Part shown: positions 55,437-61,962 of the stretch, piece by piece
Layout: each line of letters begins with the position of its first letter
Numbering within the stretch: the first letter of the stretch is position 1
DNA from: an uncultured Flavobacteriaceae bacterium
GTDB taxonomy: Bacteria; Bacteroidota; Bacteroidia; Flavobacteriales; Flavobacteriaceae
NCBI GenBank assembly: GCA_905479095.1
Contig: CAJQLD010000016.1
Location: forward strand, 1 to 61,962
DNA: 61,962 nucleotides
Reading direction: 5' to 3'
Translations under genes and position numbers: made by a program
The notes under the pieces: model-generated
Told to the model about the DNA's origin: nothing
The model's database searches: none
The model's input: only the letters and a program-made list of their open reading frames with translations

Positions 55437-56138
55437 ATGTTACGTAAATTATCAATGCTCTTTTTAGCCTTTCAACTAACGTCTTGTGCAGAACTACAAC
55501 AAGTAGTTAATAGTCTTCCTCAAGTGGAATCCTACACCCCAGATATCGCGTCAGGACTTCGTGAAGCACTTAGTTTTGGGATTGATAAGCAAGTGACTAA
55601 GCTTACTCAAACCGACGGATTTTTTAAAAATGAATTGGTAAAAATTATCCTTCCTGAAGAGTTAAGGAAAGTTGATAAAGCTCTTCGAGATATTGGTCTA
55701 AGTCGTTTAGCCGATGATGGTTTAAAAGTTTTGAACCGCGCAGCAGAAGATGCCGTCAAAGAAGCGACCCCTGTTTTTATTTCAGCGGTAAAAGAGATTA
55801 AATTTGAGGATGCGAAAACAATTTTATTAGGAAATGATTCCGCTGCAACCGAATATTTAACGTCTAAAACGCAAGCTTCCCTATATCAGAAATTCCAGCC
55901 CGTCATTAAAAACTCCTTTTCTAAAGTGGGCGCTGATAAAATTTGGAGCAATTTAATTCAAAAATATAACAGTCTTCCATTCACAAAATCAGTCAACACA
56001 GATCTTACAGATTATGTAACTACAGAAGCATTAAAAGGCGTTTATAAAATGATTGCTGTGGAGGAAACTGAAATTCGTACAAAGGTATCTTCGCGATCGA
56101 CAGACTTGCTTCGTCGTGTATTTGCCATTCAAGATTAA
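55437..56138 (+). CDS. DUF4197-family lipoprotein
   Basis: About 233 residues from ATG 55437, which gives the lipoprotein signal MLRKLSMLFLAFQLTSC. An ATG ten codons earlier would precede this with a polar tail and is less likely. The mature part (LREALSFGIDKQVTKLTQTD, GFFKNELVKIILPEELRKVD, ALRDIGLSRLADDGLKVLNR) is the helical DUF4197 family, found in Proteobacteria and Bacteroidota, function unknown. It appears monocistronic, with a strong terminator downstream. Confidence 0.87.
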   Translation: MLRKLSMLFLAFQLTSCAELQQVVNSLPQVESYTPDIASGLREALSFGIDKQVTKLTQTDGFFKNELVKIILPEELRKVDKALRDIGLSRLADDGLKVLNRAAEDAVKEATPVFISAVKEIKFEDAKTILLGNDSAATEYLTSKTQASLYQKFQPVIKNSFSKVGADKIWSNLIQKYNSLPFTKSVNTDLTDYVTTEALKGVYKMIAVEETEIRTKVSSRSTDLLRRVFAIQD

Positions 56139-56142
56139 TAAA

Positions 56143-56170
56143 AAAAGCCCACTCAATTGAGTGGGCTTTT
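56143..56170. terminator. Perfect bidirectional terminator
   Basis: A perfect 28-base palindrome with core GCCCACTCAATTGAGTGGGC and A/T ends lies between the convergent DUF4197 and rplT genes. Confidence 0.88.
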
Positions 56171-56206
56171 ATAATATAAGCGAATATTATACATTAGGCG
56201 AATGCC

Positions 56207-56551
56207 TTATTTTACTTTGTCCACAATAGCTTTAAAAGCATCTGGGTTGTTCATCGCTAAATCAGCTAAAACCTTACGGTTCAATTCGATGTTATGCGTT
56301 TTGAGTTTCCCAATAAATTGCGAGTACGACAATCCATGAGCTCTAGTCCCTGCGTTGATACGCATGATCCATAAGGCACGGAATGTTCTTTTCTTATTTC
56401 TACGGTCTCTGTAAGCGTAAAGCATGGCTTTATCAACTGCATTTTTTGCAATAGTCCATACATTTTTACGACGTCCAAAGTAACCTTTGGCTTGTTTTAA
56501 TACTTTTTTTCTGCGGGCTCTTTTGGCCACTGAGTTTACTGATCTTGGCAT
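56207..56551 (-). CDS. rplT: 50S ribosomal protein L20
   Basis: 114 residues, standard length and sequence ([60 protein letters not shown]). It binds 23S rRNA early in 50S assembly and in several bacteria represses its own operon. Last gene of thrS-infC-rpmI-rplT. The 96-base gap from rpmI holds a small perfect inverted repeat (TTCAATA-T-TATTGAA, 56578-56592) that could belong to a leader structure. Confidence 0.98.
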   Translation of the reverse strand: MPRSVNSVAKRARRKKVLKQAKGYFGRRKNVWTIAKNAVDKAMLYAYRDRRNKKRTFRALWIMRINAGTRAHGLSYSQFIGKLKTHNIELNRKVLADLAMNNPDAFKAIVDKVK

Positions 56552-56647
56552 TTCTTAATGTTTTTTGTAGTAGGCGATTCAATATTATTGAATACTTTTA
56601 TAGGCCTGACTCCATGGTTTATAAAATAATTTTAACCTAAACAACGT

Positions 56648-56845
56648 TTACTTTAAACGTAATTGTTGTTTAATGTTCGCTTCATCACTCTTGTGTACCA
56701 ATGTACTGTGAGTAAGAGCAAGCTTACGTTTTTTAGACTTCTTCGTTAGAATGTGGCTTTTGAACGCATGCTTTCTTTTGATTTTTCCAGTACCCGTTAC
56801 TTTAAAACGTTTCTTGGCACTAGACTTGGTTTTCATTTTAGGCAT
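56648..56845 (-). CDS. rpmI: 50S ribosomal protein L35
   Basis: 65 residues, very basic, matching L35 throughout ([40 protein letters not shown]). It sits between infC and rplT in the universally conserved order, 26 bases after infC. Confidence 0.98.
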   Translation of the reverse strand: MPKMKTKSSAKKRFKVTGTGKIKRKHAFKSHILTKKSKKRKLALTHSTLVHKSDEANIKQQLRLK

Positions 56846-56871
56846 TTTCTCCTTTTATTTAGTTGCTTCGC

Positions 56872-57429
56872 TTATTTTACTTTCTTTGGGGATATGAACA
56901 TAATCATACGTTTCCCTTCTAATTTTGGCATTTGCTCTACCTTTCCTAAGTCTTCTAAATCTTGCGCTAAACGCAACAATAGAATTTGACCTTGTTCTTG
57001 ATAAATGATCGAACGTCCTTTGAAAAATACAAAAGCTTTCAATTTAGCGCCTTCTTTTAAAAACTTTTCAGCGTGTTTTCTCTTAAAAGCATAATCATGA
57101 TCATCGGTTTGTGGTCCAAAACGAATCTCTTTTACCACTACTTTAGTGGCTTTTGATTTGATGACTTTATCACGCTTCTTTTGTTCGTAAAGAAACTTTT
57201 TATAATCCATGACCTTACATACAGGAGGAACAGCATTCGGTGAAATTTCAACCAAATCAACCTCTTGCTCTCTAGCAAATGCTAGGGCTTGAGATAAACT
57301 GTAAACACCGACTTCAACATTATCACCAACGAGTCTTAACTCTAATGCAGTAATTTTTCTGTTGATCTTGTGTTGATCTTCTTTAATAATTCTTAGAGGA
57401 CCTCTGTCTCTTCTTCTACGTATTGCTAT
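56872..57429 (-). CDS. infC: Translation initiation factor IF-3, with ATA start codon
   Basis: 185 residues if started at the ATA at 57429-57427, giving [20 protein letters not shown], the expected flavobacterial IF-3 N-terminus. An in-frame TAA lies seven codons upstream, with no ATG, GTG or TTG between. The first conventional start in frame is TTG at 57255, which would delete the whole N-terminal domain ([20 protein letters not shown]) and leave 127 residues. The C-terminal domain ([40 protein letters not shown]) is intact. IF-3 rejects non-AUG starts, and E. coli infC uses AUU for autoregulation; a rare ATA start fits the same logic. It begins 21 bases after thrS. Confidence 0.9.
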   Translation of the reverse strand: MAIRRRRDRGPLRIIKEDQHKINRKITALELRLVGDNVEVGVYSLSQALAFAREQEVDLVEISPNAVPPVCKVMDYKKFLYEQKKRDKVIKSKATKVVVKEIRFGPQTDDHDYAFKRKHAEKFLKEGAKLKAFVFFKGRSIIYQEQGQILLLRLAQDLEDLGKVEQMPKLEGKRMIMFISPKKVK

Positions 57430-57450
57430 GGCTTTATATTTTAGTTAAAC

Positions 57451-59391
57451 TTAAAATTCTTTTAATGTTTTTTTAATCTCTTCGTCTATAAGTGATGAAA
57501 ATGACTCTACACTAATCGTGCCTAAATCTTCTCCACCATGCTTTCTAACACTTATCGTGCCGTCGATTTCTTCTTGCTCTCCAACGATGATCATATAAGG
57601 GACTTTCTGCATTTCCGCATCCCGAATTTTCTTACCCATTGTTTCGCTTCTGTTATCAACCAGGGCGCGAATTTCGTTATTTTCTAGCGAATTTAAAACT
57701 TTTCGAGCGTATTTTTCATATTTCTCACTAATTGAGAGGATAATAACTTGTTCTGGCATCAACCAAAGCGGGAAATTCCCACCCGTATGCTCAATTAATA
57801 TAGCTACAAATCGCTCCATACTTCCAAAAGGTGCACGGTGAATCATGACGGGTCTATGGAGTTCATTATCAGCACCTTTATAGGTTAAGTCAAACCGTTC
57901 AGGGAGGTTGTAATCCACTTGAATTGTTCCAAGTTGCCATTGTCTCCCAAGCGCATCTTTGACCATGAAGTCTAATTTAGGACCATAAAACGCAGCTTCG
58001 CCTGTTTCTATAACATAATCCAAGCCTTTCGCTTTTGCAGCATTGATAATTGCTTGTTCTGCTTTATCCCAAACGTCAGAATCTCCAATATACTTTTCTA
58101 AATTGTCTGGATCCCGAACGGAAACCTGGGTAGAAAAATTTTCAAAGCCTAAGGCACTAAAAACATAAAGCACAAGATCGATGACATCTTGAAATTCTTG
58201 ATCTAATTGGTCCGGCATACAAAATATGTGAGCATCATCTTGCGTAAACCCACGAACTCTTGTCAGTCCGTGTAATTCGCCACTTTGCTCGTATCGATAC
58301 ACAGTTCCAAATTCGGCGTATCGTTTTGGTAATTCTTTATAACTAAATGGTTTGGCGTTATAGATCTCACAATGGTGAGGGCAATTCATCGGTTTTAATA
58401 AAAACTCTTCGTCATCTTTTGGCGTTTTGATGCTTTGAAAACTATCGGCTCCATATTTTTCATAATGACCCGAAGTGACATACAATTCTTTTTGACCAAT
58501 ATGAGGGGTGATTACCATTTCATAACCTGCTTTTTGCTGTGCTTTCTTTAAAAAGTCTTCCAAACGCGATCGCAAGGCGGCGCCTTTTGGCAACCATAAT
58601 GGTAATCCTTGTCCCACTTTTTTTGAAAATGTGAACAATTCGAGTTGTTTCCCTAACTTTCGATGGTCTCTTTTTTTAGCTTCTTCTAACAGGGCTAAAT
58701 ATTCTGTGAGTTCTTTTTGTTTAGGAAATGAAATCCCATACACTCTGGTCAATTGTGTGTTGTTTTCATCACCTCGCCAGTAAGCCCCAGCGACACTCAA
58801 AATTTTTACTGCTTTCACAATTCCTGTGTTTGGTATGTGGCCACCTCTACATAAATCCGTAAAAGAGGCGTGATCACAAAACGTAATTTCGCCGTCTGTA
58901 AGGTTTTCAATCAGCTCAACCTTATATGTGTTTTCTTCGTTTTTGTACTTTGTAAGGGCATCCGCCTTTGAAACTGATTTTATGGAGAACTCATGTTTGC
59001 CACGTGCAATCTCAATCATTTTATCTTCAATACGTTTGAAGTCTTTATCGGAGATCACTTGATCTCCCAAATCGACATCATAATAAAACCCATTTTCGAT
59101 GGCTGGCCCAATAGATAGTTTTACTCCTGGAAATAATTCTTCTAAAGCCTGCGCAAGTATGTGAGAGGACGAATGCCAGAATGCTTTTTTTCCTGCAACA
59201 TCATTCCATGTAAATAAGGTAAGTCTTCCGTCTGTCGTTAATAGGGTAGAGCTTTCAACGGTGACCTCGTTAAACTTTGCCGAAATAACATTTCGTGCGA
59301 ACCCTTCACTAATATCCTTAGCGACGTCCAATACTGTAAGGTTTTCTTCATAAGACCTTATACTTCCATCAGGTAACGTAATGTGAATCAT
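57451..59391 (-). CDS. thrS: Threonyl-tRNA synthetase
   Basis: 646 residues, full length. Order: TGS domain (1-60, MIHITLPDGSIRSYEENLTV), editing domain with the HxxxH site in HSSSHILAQALEELFP and the later GGHIPNTG, class II catalytic core with zinc ligands (Cys in LKPMNCPHHCEIY), RYEQSGELHGLTRVRGFTQD (motif 2), HRAPFGSMERFVAILIEH (motif 3), and a C-terminal anticodon-binding domain. It charges tRNA-Thr and edits Ser-tRNA-Thr. First gene of the thrS-infC-rpmI-rplT operon, with a well-formed promoter. Confidence 0.98.
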   Translation of the reverse strand: MIHITLPDGSIRSYEENLTVLDVAKDISEGFARNVISAKFNEVTVESSTLLTTDGRLTLFTWNDVAGKKAFWHSSSHILAQALEELFPGVKLSIGPAIENGFYYDVDLGDQVISDKDFKRIEDKMIEIARGKHEFSIKSVSKADALTKYKNEENTYKVELIENLTDGEITFCDHASFTDLCRGGHIPNTGIVKAVKILSVAGAYWRGDENNTQLTRVYGISFPKQKELTEYLALLEEAKKRDHRKLGKQLELFTFSKKVGQGLPLWLPKGAALRSRLEDFLKKAQQKAGYEMVITPHIGQKELYVTSGHYEKYGADSFQSIKTPKDDEEFLLKPMNCPHHCEIYNAKPFSYKELPKRYAEFGTVYRYEQSGELHGLTRVRGFTQDDAHIFCMPDQLDQEFQDVIDLVLYVFSALGFENFSTQVSVRDPDNLEKYIGDSDVWDKAEQAIINAAKAKGLDYVIETGEAAFYGPKLDFMVKDALGRQWQLGTIQVDYNLPERFDLTYKGADNELHRPVMIHRAPFGSMERFVAILIEHTGGNFPLWLMPEQVIILSISEKYEKYARKVLNSLENNEIRALVDNRSETMGKKIRDAEMQKVPYMIIVGEQEEIDGTISVRKHGGEDLGTISVESFSSLIDEEIKKTLKEF

Positions 59392-59411
59392 ATTCTTTTT
59401 ATAATAAGAGA

Positions 59412-59442
59412 CAAATATAGGGTGTCCTTTTTACTCTGACAA
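59412..59442 (-). promoter_or_regulatory. Promoter of the thrS operon (TTG-N20-TATATTTG)
   Basis: On the minus strand, -33 TTG (59440-59442) and -7 TATATTTG (59412-59419) have 20-base spacing, 21 bases upstream of the thrS ATG. The short leader leaves little room for a T-box or similar riboregulator. Confidence 0.75.
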
Positions 59443-59540
59443 TAGCATTTAATTTTTTTAATCTTTTTTATGTCTTTATTAAAAAACTAATTAATATTGT
59501 TTAATATTTACACTAAAATAATAAACATTAATTCAATCTT

Positions 59541-61787
59541 ATGAAAACTCACCATACCAAAAAACTGTTGTTAACGCTCTTTTTATGTTGCGGAGCCACT
59601 TTGTTTTCACAAAATCAATATTGGGGAAAAACAACGAGCTCGAGATTTTCTGAAGCAGAAATACTTCAAAGAACTTCGATGCCAAACTCTTTTAAGGTAT
59701 TCCATTTAAACAGGGCTAAGTTTTCAGAGGTTTTGGATTTGGCTCCTTTGAAAAATTCAAATGCCCTCAATGCTCCGGTGGTTGTAGAATTCCCCATTTC
59801 TGACGGGTCGTTTCAACGATTCAGTATTACAGAATCGCCAATTATGCATCCAACACTTGCAGCCAAATACCCACAAATTAAAACGTATAAAGCCATTGGT
59901 ATTGACGATCCTACAGCAACCATGCGATTTAGTGTGACCCAGTTTGGGTTGCATGCGATGAAATTATCTGGCATCGATGGCACTTCTTTTATTGATCCAT
60001 ACACGTCGGATCGCAAAAATTATATTATTTATAACAAAGGATCTCTAGATGCAAATTATGGAAACTTTGAATGCTCCACCGATTCTGAGATCAATTCAGA
60101 ATCTCAACGAGCCAACACTAAGCTTGATTTAGTAGACACCAATGATCAAAAATTAAGGACCTACCGATTGGCACTATCCTCAACGGGCGAATACAGTTCT
60201 ATTTTTGCAGGTTCTGGGAGTGAATCAGAACAAAAAGCCAATGTTCAGGCACAAATGGCCATTACAATAAATAGAGTAAATGAAATCTATGAAAGAGATT
60301 TAGCGATCACACTCCAATTTGTAGCTAACAATGATGATATCATATATTTGGATGCAGCAACCGACCCTTGGGATAATGAGTATCATGATGCTACCCAAAC
60401 TGAAATAGATACGACCATTGGAAGTGATTACTACGATATTGGTCATAATTTTAATACTTCTGGTGGTGGAAATGCGGGTTGTATTGGCTGTGTTTGCACG
60501 GATGGAATAAAAGGAAGGGGCTGGACTGGTAGTTTAAATCCTACCGGAGATGCTTTTGATATTGATTATGTGAGTCATGAAATGGGGCATCAATTCGGCG
60601 GGCGTCATACGATGAATTTTTGCTTTCGAGATAGCAATGGAAGCACTACAGTTGAGCCTGGCTCAGGGAGTTCTATTATGGGGTATGCTGGTGTTTGTGA
60701 AACGAATGTACAAAATAATACGGATGCTCATTTTAATTATGTGAATATAAGAGACATGCAAAATAATGTGCAGTCTGGTACAAGTAGCGCCTGTGCCCAA
60801 GAAACAGAATTAATAAATCAAGCACCAGTTGCCGATGCAGGTTCCGACTATACAATTCCGAAATCGACTCCCTTTATCCTTAGGGGTAGTGCTACAGATG
60901 CAGATGGGTTAGAGTCGCTCACGTATAACTGGTCTCAAAACGATATTGAGATAGGACCGAATTCTGGAGCTCCACAACCAAGCTGGACTGTTGGTCCTTT
61001 ATATAGAGCAAAATTACCGATTACATCCCCAAATAGATGGATGCCACAAATTAGTGACGTAGTTGCTAATAATCTAACCCCGACTTGGGAAGTGACCCCT
61101 TCAGTAGCGCGTCAGATGCAATTTTCATTCATAGTAAGAGATAATGGGAGTGGCTTTCCAATCGGTACTGGCCAGACCAGTTCCGATTTAATGAACGTTA
61201 CTGTAGAAGATTCGGACCCATTTGTGATGACGGCTCCTAATACGGCTGTCACTTGGAATGTAGCTTCTACAGAAACAGTTACTTGGGACGTTGGACAAAC
61301 AGACAATGTAACTATTAATTGTCAAACAGTACAGATTAAATTATCCATAGATGGCGGAATGACCTATCCAATCCTATTGTCAGGTAATACACCAAATGAT
61401 GGCACTCAAGCTATTTCGATTCCCGATCATCAAACGACCACGGCGAGGATTATGGTCGAAGCAGCCGATAATATTTTTTATGACATCTCAGACATGAATT
61501 TTACAATAGGAGCAAGCCTTGCTCTTACTGAGCAATCAATAGACAATTTCGTGGTAGTACCTAATCCGTCCAATGGCCAGTTTGGATTTAAACTACCTAC
61601 ATTATTTAGTAATGATGTAAACGTTTTAGTCTATGATCTCCATGGAAGAGCGATTTATAAGAAAGAATTCACGAATGAAACACAGCGTTTCAAAACAGTG
61701 GCACTAACAAATGTATCTCCTGGTATGTATTTTTTAAATGTTTCTGATGGGGTTCGTAGTGTTGTTAAAAGAATAATCGTCAAATAG
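59541..61787 (+). CDS. Secreted reprolysin-like (M12B-type) zinc metalloprotease with T9SS type A sorting domain
   Basis: 748 residues. The signal peptide (LLLTLFLCCGATLFSQ) is followed by a propeptide-like region (~25-200). The catalytic domain from ~205 (KLRTYRLALSSTGEYSSIFA) contains the metzincin site SHEMGHQFGGRH with H346, E347, H350 and H356, then the Met-turn SIMGYAGVC. A cysteine-rich loop CIGCVCTDG precedes the zinc motif. After ~residue 430 there is a PKD/Ig-like part (PVADAGSDYTIPKSTPFILR), then a second beta domain, and the C-terminal type A T9SS signal (VVPNPSNGQFGFKL, LVYDLHGRAIYKKEF, GMYFLNVSDG, VKRIIVK). Expected to digest extracellular protein; a single gene. Confidence 0.92.
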   Translation: MKTHHTKKLLLTLFLCCGATLFSQNQYWGKTTSSRFSEAEILQRTSMPNSFKVFHLNRAKFSEVLDLAPLKNSNALNAPVVVEFPISDGSFQRFSITESPIMHPTLAAKYPQIKTYKAIGIDDPTATMRFSVTQFGLHAMKLSGIDGTSFIDPYTSDRKNYIIYNKGSLDANYGNFECSTDSEINSESQRANTKLDLVDTNDQKLRTYRLALSSTGEYSSIFAGSGSESEQKANVQAQMAITINRVNEIYERDLAITLQFVANNDDIIYLDAATDPWDNEYHDATQTEIDTTIGSDYYDIGHNFNTSGGGNAGCIGCVCTDGIKGRGWTGSLNPTGDAFDIDYVSHEMGHQFGGRHTMNFCFRDSNGSTTVEPGSGSSIMGYAGVCETNVQNNTDAHFNYVNIRDMQNNVQSGTSSACAQETELINQAPVADAGSDYTIPKSTPFILRGSATDADGLESLTYNWSQNDIEIGPNSGAPQPSWTVGPLYRAKLPITSPNRWMPQISDVVANNLTPTWEVTPSVARQMQFSFIVRDNGSGFPIGTGQTSSDLMNVTVEDSDPFVMTAPNTAVTWNVASTETVTWDVGQTDNVTINCQTVQIKLSIDGGMTYPILLSGNTPNDGTQAISIPDHQTTTARIMVEAADNIFYDISDMNFTIGASLALTEQSIDNFVVVPNPSNGQFGFKLPTLFSNDVNVLVYDLHGRAIYKKEFTNETQRFKTVALTNVSPGMYFLNVSDGVRSVVKRIIVK

Positions 61788-61813
61788 CTTACCCAATAAT
61801 TAACGTCAAAAAT

Positions 61814-61840
61814 TCTTAACATCTAAAGTTAAGACTTTCT
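61814..61840 (+). terminator. Weak terminator candidate after the metalloprotease
   Basis: TCTTAAC-ATCTAAA-GTTAAGA (7-bp stem) followed by a pyrimidine-rich tract, CTTTCTTCTT. Stem and T run are both weak. Confidence 0.35.
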
Positions 61841-61949
61841 TCTTATAAAGTTGTGTTTGTAACGTCTTGTGATTCAGGGTATAAAAGCGGGGTAAAAAAA
61901 TAAACAGAAAAACGTTAAAAATAAAGGGTATTAAAGATAAAAAAGGTTG

Positions 61950-61957
61950 TATGTTTG
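61950..61957 (+). promoter_or_regulatory. -7 box TATGTTTG at the right edge
   Basis: An exact TAnnTTTG match followed by CAGCC at the window end. A transcription unit probably begins just outside; the surrounding A-rich sequence resembles strong (tRNA/rRNA-type) flavobacterial promoters, but this cannot be tested here. Nothing else is seen in 61788-61962. Confidence 0.45.
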
Positions 61958-61962
61958 CAGCC

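Noticed and set aside
56872-57255. 127-residue IF-3 beginning at TTG
   Set aside because: It lacks the N-terminal IF-3 domain, whose sequence is intact just upstream in the same frame.
1-61962. Prophage, integrative element or genomic island
   Set aside because: No integrase, transposase, phage structural gene or attachment-like direct repeat at the tRNA genes; gene content is core-like and base use looks even.

Overview
This is a 62-kb chromosomal stretch of an AT-rich marine-type member of the Bacteroidota, most likely Flavobacteriaceae. The evidence is: a SprB-like adhesin with a type B (gliding-motility/CHU_C) C-terminal sorting domain followed by a PorP/SprF partner; a metalloprotease with a type A T9SS sorting domain; TonB receptors, one paired with a DUF4249 lipoprotein; promoters of the Bacteroidota form TTG-N18..20-TAnnTTTG; a carotenoid cluster of flavobacterial layout; and house-keeping proteins of flavobacterial sequence type. 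I see no integrase, transposase, phage or plasmid gene and no CRISPR array.

Layout. 1-17658 is the 3' part of one enormous adhesin gene (at least 5,885 codons, open at the left edge), built from long runs of Ig/PKD-like repeats, followed 7 bases later by its probable PorP/SprF outer-membrane partner. 18785-20415 holds a family 2 glycosyltransferase and an HMG-CoA lyase. A FecA-like TonB receptor (minus strand) and guaB diverge around 22.7-23.0 kb. 24.5-28.7 kb is a run of three SurA/parvulin-type periplasmic folding factors, the middle one without a recognisable rotamase domain, followed by a MoxR ATPase and aconitase. 32.15-32.61 kb is gene-free and holds terminator hairpins and dispersed repeats. 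32.6-37.06 kb is a five-gene minus-strand carotenoid cluster: a CarH/LitR-like B12-binding MerR regulator, crtI, crtB, crtZ and a lycopene cyclase. It encodes the steps from GGPP to zeaxanthin. Two tRNA genes (Lys-TTT, Leu-GAG) follow.

37.5-51.8 kb is mostly house-keeping and envelope genes: aroK, a PyrR-like phosphoribosyltransferase, an S4-domain protein, an FKBP lipoprotein, split transketolase, an LTA-synthase-like sulfatase-fold membrane enzyme with a neighbouring phosphatase, tgt, an LptF/G permease, an EamA transporter, accA, dnaB, and a conserved periplasmic protein that relatives label 'asparagine synthetase B'. 51.9-56.1 kb has a TonB receptor plus DUF4249 lipoprotein pair and a DUF4197 lipoprotein. 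56.2-59.4 kb is the classical thrS-infC-rpmI-rplT operon (minus strand), with infC apparently starting at ATA. 59.5-61.8 kb is a secreted reprolysin-like metalloprotease.

Points most worth checking: the size, repeat architecture and cysteine pattern of the adhesin; the infC ATA start; a CarH-like regulator that keeps the B12 motifs but has Gln where Thermus CarH (from memory) has its light-state His ligand; a Tgt lacking the zinc cysteines; an FKBP lipoprotein with calcium-binding-type repeats and an acidic surface-export-like signal; and the uncharacterised 'asparagine synthetase B' protein. No entirely new multi-gene system stands out. All calls rest on reading the sequence; no database search was run.
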